64,000 bases of DNA, taken from the NCBI RefSeq assembly GCF_020283565.1, contig NC_060063.1:49529726-49593725 (forward strand), given 5' to 3'. The position numbers and the translations under genes are program-made. This document shows positions 25,110-36,569 of the stretch, in pieces. Each line of letters opens with the position of its first letter. Positions within the stretch are counted from its first letter, which is position 1. Below the pieces are notes generated by a model. It worked only from the letters and a program-made list of their open reading frames with translations, had not been told where the DNA came from and searched no databases. This stretch comes from Trifolium pratense. Taxonomy: Eukaryota > Streptophyta > Magnoliopsida > Fabales > Fabaceae.

Positions 25110-25490
25110 TTTTTTTTGAATCAAACAAACTTAATGCATTTCATTAATTATCAAAAGTTCGATACATGAAGGAATAATTTTAAATCTATGAAAATTAGTC
25201 CAAGAATTGGTCGTCCTAGCTAAAGTGTGAGCAACCAAATTCAATTGTCTCCTAATAAACTTAACTTCAAAGTTTACACATGATAACATAACAAGAATAA
25301 TTTCATTAACGATTGAAAGAAACTCTGAGTTGTCCCGCCGTTTGGTACAAATAGCCTCAACAAACACTTGAGAATCACTTTAAATTGGACTTGTTATAAG
25401 CCTCTACCCTTAGCTTCATTCATGGCTTGCAATAATGCACATGTTTCACTCTCCTCTGTTAATAAAGTCAGTTGCTGCCACTGTTGATAA
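25110..25490 (-). pseudogene. 5'-truncated LINE 3' end with broken RNase H domain
   Basis: On the minus strand it reads ESETCALLQAMNEAKGRGL, then after a stop/frameshift VEAICTKRRDNSEFLSIVNE, FEVKFIRRQLNLVAHTLAR, and an AT-rich tail ending in tgattcaaaaaaa. It is a sister of the plus-strand copy at 7635-8165, with the same C-terminal motifs and 3' tail. Confidence 0.7.
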
Positions 25491-25653
25491 TATTTTTTTT
25501 AACACATAAGAAAAATAGAAAAAATATAGAAATTTTGTCATCAACAAATATAATATTAGAAGTTAATCAGGTAAATCATAAATTTCAAATTATTTTTTAT
25601 ATACAACTTTATATTATTAATTAATACAATTATTTCCAAATACGTGTAAAAAC

Positions 25654-26384
25654 TAGGCTTGAGCATCGGTCGGTTTCGGTCGGGTTCGGGCCGAAAATCA
25701 CTAAATCGATAAAAACCGCAATCATTTAATTTGGACCAAATTCCTACCGTCTATATCTTCGGTTTGTTCGGGTCATACGGGTGGCGGGTTGAACGGGTCG
25801 GTTATTACGGGTTAGATCGAAACTTTGTTTACATCTAAAACTCATCCATTATCCAAAAATTCCTAATTTTCGAATAGTTTAATACCTCGTACACAATGCA
25901 ACAAAAGATAGACGAAGTAAATTAAAAAACAAATAGGGTAAGATGCAGTTACTTTCTTTCAATATGTAGATCTAAAGACAATAAAATATTAAGTAGAAGA
26001 GACGTAGAAATTAAAATGGATCTAGAATATATATTAGAATATATTTCTCACCTTCTTTATCACCATATTATTAATTATAAGCTTTGTAAAATATAATATT
26101 TTTATCTTATATCAAAGATGGATAAAAATAACAAAGAGAAGAGTATATTAGATTGAAAGGGAGAGAAGGAAAAAAATTAATTTGCATCTAATGGTTTTAT
26201 TCGGTCGGTTTCGGTTATGGAGAGATAGAATTTTAGAGACCCGCACCCGCCCGTATGCAACCGTTCATGCCCGATTTTTTTGCATTTTGTTGACCCGAGA
26301 CCCGACCCGCACCCGACCGAATGCTTCAATGTGTTGTCAGTTATATCGGTTTCAAGTCGGGTCTCGGGTTCATGCTCACCCCTA
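25654..26384. mobile_element. Non-autonomous hAT element with intact 8-bp target-site duplication
   Basis: The terminal inverted repeats are taggcttgagcat on the left and atgctcacccccta-like on the right (ctcacccct at 26375-26383). Exact 8-bp duplications GTAAAAAC flank it at 25646-25653 and 26385-26392. Subterminal regions are packed with CGGGT/ACCCG words, a common hAT feature. At 731 bp it has no transposase frame, so it would need a helper. Confidence 0.85.
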
Positions 26385-26392
26385 GTAAAAAC

Positions 26393-27221
26393 CATAGAAA
26401 TAGTCTCAATTAGCCTATAAGAATAATAAATTGTTATAAAAAAACTGGACTATGGTTATGTTTTAGAGAACTAGTATTAAATAGTGTCTCCATCGTATTA
26501 AGTAAAGGACATGTATAGTTCCATATACACATTTCTTAATGTGCTAGATACATGAGGGGAGTTATTTTTATTTAAAAACATTTTTTTTTCCTTTTTTTAA
26601 TTAAAAAAATATAAATAATTATCTTTTTGTGAGAGGAACAACAAAAACTACATCTAAAAAAATGCATATAAATTTTGTCCTTAAGTAAATATATTAATAA
26701 ATAAACTATATCCAATAATTTGACATTCGATATTTTAAAACTGTAAAAATATTATGTTCTTAATATTAATTTTATTTTTAACTTTTTTTCGGTATACTTA
26801 ATAATTCCAGGAGCACTATTTAACATGGAATGAGGGCAAAACAGTAATTTAGTTGAAAGGTGGGGACAAGGAATTTAAAGGGTACGAAATTCCGTTATGA
26901 GAAGGGAAAAGGGAGGGAAAATAACGGATCACGTTATTGAGATGTGATGTAAGGAAACTGTTGTGTTTGAAAAACTTGATGAGATAGTGAAAAGTTTGGA
27001 GTATCTTTTTGGTTTCTGTGAATATTTTAATAGATTTTGACTTTTCCTTTCCTTTTACAGAGATGAAATGAAGTGTGTGTAATAATTGTTACAGTCCCAC
27101 GTGCGTGATGGTGGAGATGTGAGAAATGAGAACCTATAAATACATGTTCCATAAAATATAGCGAATAATGGATACGTTAACTTATAGCTGATGAACTTGA
27201 TTTATTTTATATATGACCAAT
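26393..27221. other. Intergenic DNA, no gene seen
   Basis: A somewhat richer block at 26820-27130 includes a CACGTG G-box in tcccacgtgcgtg near 27095-27107, but no coding frame follows. It could be regulatory or an old promoter. Confidence 0.35.
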
Positions 27222-27609
27222 TCTAACATGAACAACCATATTAAGCGGCGCATCATGCACGAGTTAGTGATATCGGTATAACAAATACAAATTTTATAAA
27301 ATTCACCGTTAGATTGAAAGTTTGCATCATATAGATCATCCATGTCAAATTTTAAAAAAATTGAAAATTATTTGATATGCCATTGAGACCCATCAAAATT
27401 AACGGTTTATGAGTTTTTATTAAATACTGTTAATCTTGATGGGTCTCAAAGACATATCAAATGATGTTCAATTTTTTTTAATTTGACATGGATGATCTAT
27501 ATAATACAAACTTTCAATCCAACGATGAATTTTGTAAAATTCATATTCGTTATAGCGATATCACTAACTTGTGCACCATACACTGCTTAATGTGGTTTTT
27601 CATGTTAGA
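27222..27609. mobile_element. 388-bp fold-back (giant palindrome) MITE
   Basis: Almost the whole element is an inverted repeat. The outer ends are tctaacatg (27222-27230) and catgttaga (27601-27609). Inner matched blocks include gttagtgatatcg, tagatcatccatgtcaaatt and gagacccatcaa on both arms, meeting at about 27415. Arms are about 190 bp with a minimal loop. Confidence 0.8.
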
Positions 27610-28181
27610 CAAAGCCTTTTTTATATATTAATATAAGTTTTTTTAAAGTAATTTATAAAAAAAAAACAACTTATTTTAGTCAAATAGTAAATTATAAGTT
27701 AGCTTATCTGTATTTGCTAAGAGTATATGAGTACTGTTTGTAAAAAAAAGAGTATATGAGTACTAAATTACTAGTAGCATACGTGTATGAGAAAATGTAA
27801 GATTCTTTCATAAAATATAATAAAAAAAAAATAGATTTATGTCTCATCAAACGATTATATTTTCATATACTTACATGCAACTATTTAAAGTGAAGTCTTT
27901 TTTAAAAAGTTGTATTATTGATCAATGTTATTAAAGATTGAACAAAGTTTTGATAATTGTCATATTTTATTATCCAAGTACGAAACATAAAGTTTGGCAA
28001 CATCATTTGGAATTTTTTAATGGAAACCTTTGCTCTAACGCAGCATATGATTTTACAAATTTTCCTTAAAAAAAATGATTTTACAAATTTTGTCAACTTG
28101 TGTATCATGATAACATACACCGTCACCGTTTAAGTTATGTATTGTAATAAAAAGTGTCATGCTAAATAGTAAAGGCAACAG

Positions 28182-28385
28182 TTGTTGGCGCGACCCCTCT
28201 AAGTCCGCCACATGCATGGTATATTAGGGTATTTTTTTCGGTCATTATTATAAGAAAACATATTTTTTCAAAATTTATTGAAAAATTTATGTATATGGTC
28301 TATAATATAGACTAAATATACCTGTTTTTTAATGAATCTAAAAAGTGATTTTTTATTTATAATAGTGACCGGAGGAAGTAATGAT
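28182..28385. mobile_element. Degenerate Stowaway-like MITE
   Basis: The left ttttcggtcattattataag and right ttataatagtgaccggagg are inverted copies. The interior is AT-rich, and the termini are eroded. Confidence 0.4.
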
Positions 28386-28609
28386 TAAGAAAAAAAATAA
28401 AAAGTAAAAATTTTAAATAAGAAAGATTATTTTTTAAAATTTCAAGAAATTAAATGTATTACTTATTTTGCTTCAGTAATCATTGTATCGGAACACTGTT
28501 TAACATTTTTCTAATAAAAATCATTTAACCTCTCAATTATTTGGAATCACCCTTCCCAAGATTTGGCAAGGAAGAAATCAATTGATTTTTCAAAAATCTT
28601 TAACAATAC

Positions 28610-28830
28610 AACAACATATTCAACACTTACCCTCACGCCTAGCGTGAGTCTGTGTCAAATGTTCATATTGCAGTTTTTAACCCGACTCTGATATGTTAAA
28701 TATGCTTGGATCACAACCCCAAAAGCTAGCTCAAATGATGATGTTGCTCTCACATATTTATACACTAAACAGTTCGGGAATCTAAACAATGCGAGACTTC
28801 AAACGAACTCCAACAACACAACTACATATT
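28610..28830 (-). mobile_element. Partial TRIM-like repeat
   Basis: A degraded primer-binding complement (actctgatatg) is followed by a terminal-repeat-like block containing cacatatttatacac and gcgagacttc. This is the order seen in the element at 8209. Confidence 0.3.
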
Positions 28831-28905
28831 CAACATCCACCATAAAAAACAACAAGCATTCTAAAAAACACTGATAATAACACAGACAACATTTAAAAAA
28901 AAAAA

Positions 28906-28921
28906 ACACACACACACACAA
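28906..28921. repeat. Short (CA)n tract
   Basis: A run of CA units after a poly-A stretch; low complexity only. Confidence 0.7.
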
Positions 28922-29373
28922 ACAAATACACATACTAATACCGTAAAAAAAATACACATACTAATAGACAATAACATTGACATAAAAGAAATCAACAATG
29001 GGTAAATTGTGATTCAAATAGTAGTTTTTAATTTGTGGGATAGTTCTCTTTACTCTAGCTTTGCCTTTAGCATTAAGTCGTCATTTAATGTAATTGGTGT
29101 CTTGTGGATAAAGTTCTCTAAGGTTGTGCAACAAGTCGATATCTGCAGGAGTCCACATAGGAGGTTGTGGATTAGCCGGCTTGATTTTTCGAGTCTGCCC
29201 AATGTTAAGAACCGGTACGCTTTCCAAATTCAAGAAGCGTCCACGTGCAGCTCCATAATCTCTCTGCATAAACATATCTCTTTGATTATATTCGCAAGGA
29301 AGTTCTGTCGTTAGATAAAGATTACCCGCAATCTTATTTCAACACCCCATTATTTCATATGACATATAGGTTG

Positions 29374-29875
29374 TCATTTAACCGCCTTGAGCAGCATGTC
29401 GAGATTTTCCGAGGCAACTTCATTATATCCATCAATATAAACGACTTGTCTTCCTATTAACTGTAAATTAGTTAAATTGAGAAAACCGTTAGTAATAATA
29501 AACTAAATTAACCATACAAGCAATTAGAGAGAGGGAGACAAATAACTATTGTACCTCGTCTTTTTGGCAAATCATCTTTTTACCCACATATGGGTAATCT
29601 TTTTGCAAAGAAATCCTTTTTTCTTTTATGTATTTGAAAGCTGTTGTTGGCTGACCACCTTGAGAAGTATCATTTTTTGTGTCACATACGCAACAATCGA
29701 GTAATTCCTGCTCTGAAAAGGCCAAAAGTGTCTTGGGCCGGGATGAAATAAAATAGAAGCCTTTAGCGATACCTATCGCTCCGAAAGCCCGTGCCGTGTA
29801 AATAAGGGCAATTTGAAGACATTTATTGCTAGATACGAAAGTATTCCCTATATGGGGGACGACGACGAAGAACAC
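29374..29875 (-). pseudogene. Papain-like (C1A) cysteine protease relic
   Basis: The first exon piece (to 29555) contains ARAFGAIGIAKGF, LLAFSEQELLDC, GGQPTTAFKYIKE and KDYPYVGK. These align with the family blocks CWAFxAVxAxEG, LSEQELVDC and EDYPY. A GT-AG intron (29554-29461) joins it to QVVYIDGYNEVASENLDMLLK, the next family block, after which an in-frame TGA (29376-29374) ends the frame before the catalytic histidine and asparagine. The active-site CW is replaced (TARAF), and no signal or propeptide is found upstream. It is a broken copy. Confidence 0.75.
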
Positions 29876-31606
29876 CGGTTAAAACTTGTCATTTCTTGCC
29901 AGCCAATAGCTGTAGCAGTACTTGTTGAAAAAAAAATTCAAATACAAAGCTTATGACGGAATTTTCCAAACTGAGGAAGAATGTTGAAATAATGGTGGGG
30001 TGTTGCACTCTCTCTTGGTCATTGGATATGTTCAACTTGAAGGCAACAAGTTTTGGCTAGTGAGGAATTAACAAGGAACATCATGGGATTACTAAGGATA
30101 CGGGTTGATCGAGAGAGATAGTTGAAAACTCGGTGGAAGATGTAGGACTTATTAACACTAAGCTTTGAGCTTGTCACAAAATCAAACTGAGTCAAACAAA
30201 CCGAAACAAATCAAATTGACCAAAACCGAATGAAACCGAGATGAGTCTTCTTCAACAGTAAATAAGACACACAAACAATTGTCTTCAATATCCAATAATT
30301 TCAAAGTAGCGAACATACCCAAGAAGAACAACAAGAAGAACATGGTCATGCTTTGGCCGACTAGTAGAGATGTATTGACAGACAATTGTGTTTCACCTTC
30401 ATTAATTCTTCCGGGTAATGTGGGACTTCAAACAATCTTCAAAATATAGCAACACATTCAACAGTTTTCATTTGAAAATGTAAGAATGTTGTTGCTCACT
30501 ATTTAGTAGGAATAGCAAAACAACATAGATCTTGTTCTTGGGTGGGATATGTCCCAGAACCCAAAATTGTTGTTGTTTGCACAAATTTACTTTCATTGAA
30601 TTGAATGCATACTTGACTATAAAAAAAAAGTTCTACGTTGAGATTTGATATGACATTTTAAACAATTTGATTTTTATGTGACATATTACATCAATCTGAT
30701 TTTATAAATAATGTATCTAAATATGTTGAACATTAACATAGAATTAGATTGATATGTTTAAGTTATTAAATAAAATGAGTAAATTTATAATTTAATACAA
30801 AGTATAACATATAATATAATAATACTTAACCAAAAATATATATATAATAATATTGTAACAATAATAATAAATATTATTTATATTTATTTGAGTAGGTCAG
30901 TTTAGTAGTAGAGCCAACCCATAGTTTATGTAAGTTAGGTTGCATAAGACCCAATTTTTTTGTCATGGTTAATCGCATCTAAATAGAGTTCCTCTACACA
31001 TTTGTCTTCTATTGAAAAAAAGTTTGGTTGTACTGTAACTTAGGCTAGACTGTAGATCTTTGTCGGTAGATTTGACATATTCTCATCTCTAGCTACAAGC
31101 TAGTAAGGGTGTATGCGAAAAAGTAAAAAACAAATTGATGACACATTCTCAGATTGACGAGATTGTAATTCTAAACTCTCGTTGACCGAACCAAACATCT
31201 TCGAGTTGGGCCGGATTTAGTCCAATCAAGAACATGCTCGAAAAAATACAAGTTGAGTCTTTAGATTGACCGGATCAACTAAAACTCGTACTCACAAAGG
31301 TAGATGTGGGGATTGTAAGAAAGTAAGATCAAGAGAAACCAAACTATAATCTAAATAAGCTATAGTAGTTTATATAAAATTTGTAAGGCCTTTGAAACAA
31401 ACCTTGAAGCAAACGGACTCACTCGTTTCGGTTTTATTGAATGTGTTTTATAAAGCGAGAACAATCATTACCTTAAAAACTGGCTTTATATGGATGAGTT
31501 ATGTCCAAAATTCATTTCTAAGTTGGTACCAGGTTTCTTCACGATCTGTTGGACCACCTAACGTTTATATGCACGCACAAAGCCCAATAGTGTTGGGCGT
31601 GAGAGG

Positions 31607-31732
31607 TGTTAAGAAGTTCCACATCGGTTGAGATATAACCTGAATATATGTTTATAAGTAAGATGCAATTATCACCCACCTTACAAAATCGATTTTATAA
31701 GAATGAGTTAGACCAAAAACTCAATTCTAACA
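31607..31732 (+). mobile_element. TRIM-family terminal repeat
   Basis: It begins tgttaagaagttccacatcgg and ends tcaattctaaca (TGTTA...TAACA, 126 bp). The block order is that of the inverse strand of the 8209 element. Associated internal sequence lies just upstream (about 31545-31606). Confidence 0.5.
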
Positions 31733-32464
31733 TTTATTTTTTTATAAGGTATTTGAAACAAAACTTGAATCAAGAAAAAATACCCTTTTATTCCATTGGT
31801 TGACAAAGTCGGTATTTGGATCTTCTAATTTTCGTTGTCTATTTTTTTCTACCTTTCTCTTTATTTGCTTTCTCTCACGTCTCTGCCCCTCCATTTAAAA
31901 AACGTTTACAAGTATTGATTTTCCTCAATAAAATGTGGCAAATCCAATGGAGAAATATCAATCTGCAAGTTGGGCCAAGCCCAACCACAATGAGTGTATT
32001 CTTTTGCTTCCGCGTCTATGAAAACAGGGGTAAGTGGGTAAATAGAAACGAGGAGGATATTAAATTATGTGTCTAATTTGGTCGTAGGTTTTTAATGTTG
32101 TGTTAGATGTTTTTCTTGAATCCTACGAGCCATTGTAGTGTTTTAATTTTTTTAATCATATGTAATAACGATATTAATTTGTAGTATAGGTTGTGCAATA
32201 TTTTTTGGAGGCTGCATGTAATTTTGTAGCTTTATGGTAGGGATTGATGCCTGTCCCATAGAGATTACAATTAAATAAAAAGAAGCACTTTCTAAACAAG
32301 CATTTTTGGCAACTCCACCCACGCTAAGGGCAGGTTGGCACGTGGGAAAGTGGCTAATGCCTAATATTATAGGGAGGGGCTGAGCATAATTGTGCCTTAC
32401 TCATTGCCCTGCTTTCCTTTATTCAATTTTCTTCATTATTAATTTTTTTGTACATATTTTCTTC

Positions 32465-32650
32465 ATTATTTTATCAGTACTAGTGGTATTTTTTTTTTTT
32501 GTGACAATTATTGTTTGAAAGGAGGTGCTAGGGTAAAAAACTTACAGAGCTAAATTATTTTATCAGTACTAGTGGTATTTTATCAGACTGAAAAGGAGGA
32601 TGCTAGTTTTTATTGTTTGAAAGGAGGTGCTAGGATAAAAAAAAAAAGAC
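32465..32650. repeat. Two-unit tandem duplication (about 90-bp period)
   Basis: attattttatcagtactagt recurs at 32465 and 32554, and attgtttgaaaggaggtgct recurs at about 32511 and 32608. The units have diverged in poly-T/A length. No gene is present. Confidence 0.65.
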
Positions 32651-33308
32651 AATGGATATGTCTAATAAATAAGCATTTTATCAATTTTTTAGTTACGGAG
32701 CTAAATGTAAAAGAAAAATAAGAAATGACTAGTCTCTTGAAGAAAATGTTTATTGGGAGAGAACGTTTATGTAACGTCGTTAAAAGATAAGCATTGAAAT
32801 TTAAAATTGAATAATTATGAACCGTGAAATTAGAATTTGAAGAAGTTTCAACAACTTGACTAAAATGTCAGAAAATAATTCTCTTCTCGAATAGAGTTAG
32901 AAATGACTAGTCTCTCGACTGACCTTATAAACTGTTGGTGGATTCACTACTGGTGGTGCTTGATGGTACACGCCGGTTCTTCCTATCTTGAATCAAAATA
33001 ACATGTTTATAAAACCTGGAAGTTGGCTTTGTAAAAATACTATACAAGGCAAGGAGTTTGTAAAACAAATAATATCTAATTAGATCCCCATATAAGCCAA
33101 AGAACGAACACAAAAAAAACAATGAGCTAAAAAAAAAACACTCATAAAAACCTACAATGAATCTTAAAAAACTCATCATCCATGCACTAAATGAAATCAA
33201 CGTTAATTAATAATTATGCATGCATAATTATATATGATCATATGAAAAGCGGATTTGAATTCCTGGCCAAACAAAGAAATAAGACTGCATGAAATTTAAA
33301 AAGAAAAT

Positions 33309-33316
33309 TGTTGAGA

Positions 33317-33349
<33 letters not shown>

Positions 33350-33389
33350 ACCTTAATCTGGCGCCTTAGACCAACTCGGCCATCTCAAC
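33309..33389 (-). tRNA. tRNA-Leu (anticodon AAG)
   Basis: On the minus strand the gene starts GTTGAGATGGCCGAGTTGG and has a long variable arm typical of class II leucine tRNAs. The anticodon arm is CCAGA-TTAAGGT-TCTGG (AAG at 33354-33352), and the T arm is GTGGGTTCGAATCCCAC. The acceptor stem GTTGAGA pairs with TCTCAAC plus the discriminator A. It is 81 nt and intronless, with all stems complementary, so it is very likely functional. Confidence 0.95.
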
Positions 33390-34362
33390 TTGATGTTGAA
33401 TTTTCCGTACGTAATCTATAAATACACAGTACACGGGGGAAAAAGAGTTCCATCTGATATACTTATAGTATGTTTTTTTGCCCCCTTAATTGCTTATTTC
33501 ATTAAACAGAACAATTTCAAAACGTAAAGCCAAATCAAAATACTTCATGGTCCCTAATCCCCTATGCTATGATCGTGTATGGCACGAATAAACCAAACTT
33601 CAAATCTTAATGATCAGTAGATTTTTTTACACATTACTAAAAGTCCATAATAATCTGAGATTCATTCTTTGTTGACATTTATCTCCAAAAAAAAAAAAGA
33701 TATTTGCACATGTGTTTGCAATATATATATAGTCTCTGAATGACTAATTCTGCCACATATTGATAAAATATTTGTGAGGTTAAGAGAAAATTGACCTTAG
33801 TGCTGCCATAAGCCTCTTACTCGAGCTACATTACTTCTGCTTACAAATTTGTATATAATTGTTTGAACTTTTAATGAGTCAAAATTGATCCATCACTCTA
33901 AATGAAACATCGCACTAAGACAGAAAAACCAAAAAAATGTCGCACACGACGACGACCAAAACGCCGCCGCCACATTTAAGCAACAAAAATAGAGAAATAA
34001 TAAATCAATTATATATGGTTGTAGTGGAAATGTACTTGCAAAAGTTGAAGACATCATTCATAACAAGGTGCAAAAACTCTTATTCGTTATCAACACGATA
34101 AAACCAGAGCTTCTATTTACTCAATAGTTGTTACTATAACAAATAGCATCTGTTGGTTATTCAAAACCGCCACTTCTATAACACCAACTGCGGATACCGT
34201 ACCTTCATGTACAACTTTCTTCTTTCACAACCCTTTTTGCCTAGATATGGCTAATATTGAGTCTCAATATTGAGATTTTATCAGTTTCATCTTAAATGGT
34301 GTGCGGGAAATCATTTTAATTGAGAAGTAATATCGAAATATTGGTTGTAGTTCATATTTTTA
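33390..34362. other. Intergenic DNA, no gene seen
   Basis: A G+C-richer cgcacacgacgacgacc/acgccgccgcc patch near 33940-33970 is not part of any frame. Confidence 0.4.
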
Positions 34363-34572
34363 GGGCTCGTTTGGCCCAACTTTTTTTAGAGCTTATGCAA
34401 ACAGCTTATGCAATTTTTATATATTATTATAAGTTTGTCAAGGTAGTTTATGATAAAATAGCTTATAAAATTATAATTTTCACTAGTGTGAACTTATAAA
34501 ATAGCATAAAACCTAATTTATATTGCATAAGTTGTTTGCATAAGCTCTAAAAAAAGCTGGGTCAAACGGACC
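34363..34572. mobile_element. PIF/Harbinger-type MITE, copy 1
   Basis: The terminal inverted repeat is gggctcgtttggccc, against the complement ggtccgtttgaccc. The 3-bp duplication TTA flanks it (34360-34362 and 34573-34575). The internal palindrome includes agagcttatgcaaacagctt. Its relatives are at 38172 and 52734. Confidence 0.75.
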
Positions 34573-35012
34573 TTAGTATATGATGATCACTTTTTAATAT
34601 AATGGTCTTTTATTTTTATAAATATTTTTACTATGGAAAATTTTTATTTTTTTACAATACTATGAAAAATGTTAGAATTATAAATAAAGGAGTTTAAATA
34701 AATGGCAAAATAATACTAAAACTTTATTATATCTTCTTTACATATTAGGTATTACGTTGTTAATTTACAAAACACAAACAAAAGCAAAAGAAAAGTTTCT
34801 TACAAAGAAACAAAAAGAACATGAGAACAATGGGATCATTTCCCCCATCCGTTAATGTAAAAGTTGAAATCATATTAAAAGGACACCCTTATGCTACAAC
34901 TGGCAAAGGGCACCTAAACAATCCTTATTGAATATAAAGGACTTTGGGGTTCACAACATTGGGACCCAAAGAACAATATTTTTACACAAGGCTTAGTTGG
35001 AGGCCATGATAA

Positions 35013-35189
35013 ATGAATCATTGTGCTAAAGTAGCCTCCATCACTCCCTCAAATGGTTGCTTGTGTGATTATGATCCTAAAGCTGATCATAATGGGGTTA
35101 GGGAGATTGTAAGGTATGGCATATCTAAACTCCCAAACCTTCACATGCTTCATGTCCAACCTAACCCCTTGTCACTCACACTTTCCTAA
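35013..35189 (+). CDS. Candidate 58-aa small ORF, unknown function
   Basis: The ATG at 35013 opens 58 codons to TAA. The product starts MNHCAKVASITPSNGCLCDYD, has a polar middle (PKADHNGVREIVRYGISK), and ends with a proline/leucine tail (VQPNPLSLTLS). There is no signal peptide or known motif. It lies in a less AT-rich island (about 34780-35270) between AT-rich flanks. That island also carries several small perfect stems, such as attatgatc/gatcataat (35068-35093) and ggggttagg/cctaacccc. It could be a small-peptide gene, a uORF-bearing leader, a terminal exon, or a non-coding RNA. Confidence 0.3.
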   Translation: MNHCAKVASITPSNGCLCDYDPKADHNGVREIVRYGISKLPNLHMLHVQPNPLSLTLS

Positions 35190-35454
35190 AGTAATATTGC
35201 CTTGATCCTATTGGCACTATCTCAACTCTATGGCTGCTTAAATTTGCCTTTCTTGGTATATGGATTAATGTGGTAGCTAGCTAGCTATGTGTTTTATTTA
35301 AAATATATGTTTCTTTTTCTTGAAATTTAGTTTGTTGTACTTGGAAAATATGAGTGACTGATGTTATCACTTTGTGAAATGCAGTGGCCTCTTAAATAAA
35401 ACTTTATAATTAGGTACATGTGATTGATTAAAATAATGTGCAAGGAAAATATTA

Positions 35455-35794
35455 GGCTAATTGCAATTTATGTTCCTTATTTTTCCCTTTTTTTTAGATT
35501 TGGTCCCCTATTTTAAATCAGATTATTTTAGTCCCATCATCATAATTTTGAACTAAAAATTGGTGATGTAGTATATTTTAAATGACGTGATATATGATGG
35601 TTTGATGATGAAAAAACATCAACATTGATGAAATTGTAAGAAAGTTCCTTTAAAAACTTCATTTAAAACATGTCATATATCATCATATTTTAGATCAAAT
35701 ATTTAATGGATGGACTGAAACTATCAATTTTTTATAATAAGGGATCAATTTTATAAAATGATAAAAATAGGAGGACCTAAACTGCAATTAAGTC
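35455..35794. mobile_element. MITE-like element with imperfect TIRs
   Basis: The left ggctaattgcaatttatgttcc mirrors the right ggacctaaactgcaattaagt. The interior has inverted blocks (atatatgatg/catatatcatc). No coding frame is present. Confidence 0.6.
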
Positions 35795-36393
35795 AAAACA
35801 TTGTTAACACGGTCTTCAGGATCAAATTTAGACTATTTTTAAACCAATGATATTTTTTTGGTTACAAAACCAACTATAAATTTTTAAAAAATATCGATTA
35901 TGTTTTTCTCCTAGACTCTGTTTTGTGAATATTATGTTTGGAAATTGAATCATTTGTAGTCAATGTTTTCACGCACTCACGCACTCGATATGTTTGTAAT
36001 TGTTTGATCTTGATCAAACGTATAAATTATAGTTTTTACTTTTAAATTTAAAATACCAATCTTGAATCTGGATAGTCTAATCTTGATCCAACGACTACCG
36101 ATGTCTTAAATACATGCCCAGTGACGATTGGAAATCATAATCCACCTTTTAATAAGAGTATATTCAAAATGAAAAAGAGATCTATTTAATTATTTATTTT
36201 TCTTTTGTTTTTGGTCGAAAATCTTGGATTATGCTTTCTTTTCAATATTTTGGAGTTTTTGACACTAGGCCCAAGCCCACTAAGGATAGGCTACTTCGGG
36301 CCTTTCTCATTTTTCTTAAGTAGCCATATCTCTTCCATATATTAATTTGACATAGTCCTCACCCAAGAAGCTACATAAAATAACATGGCAAAT

Positions 36394-36569
36394 GCTAAAT
36401 AGTGTCCCCTCTCCGGGGCACTCTTTAAGTCCTTAAATAGTAAGCTTTTTATAGAATTTTTATTAAAATGCGTAAAGTCAACGCATTGGAAATTGTAGTA
36501 TTTAACTTTTTGAATAAAAAGTTTCTTTAAATAGAATGCTTAAAGAGTGCCCCGGGGGCACTTGTTAGC
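36394..36569. mobile_element. 176-bp MITE with long terminal inverted repeat
   Basis: The left gctaaatagtgtcccct...ccggggcactctttaag is mirrored by the right cttaaagagtgccccggg...cacttgttagc. The arms are about 36 bp with few mismatches and more G+C than the flanks. Confidence 0.75.

Noticed and set aside
31392..32076. Frames of 79 and 86 codons on the plus strand
   Set aside because: The first overlaps the TRIM terminal repeat. The second has no homology signal and an AT-driven hydrophobic run.
32925..33200. 91-codon frame with hydrophobic start, considered as a nodule-specific secreted peptide
   Set aside because: It lacks the spaced cysteines of such peptides, and its hydrophobicity comes from T-rich sequence.
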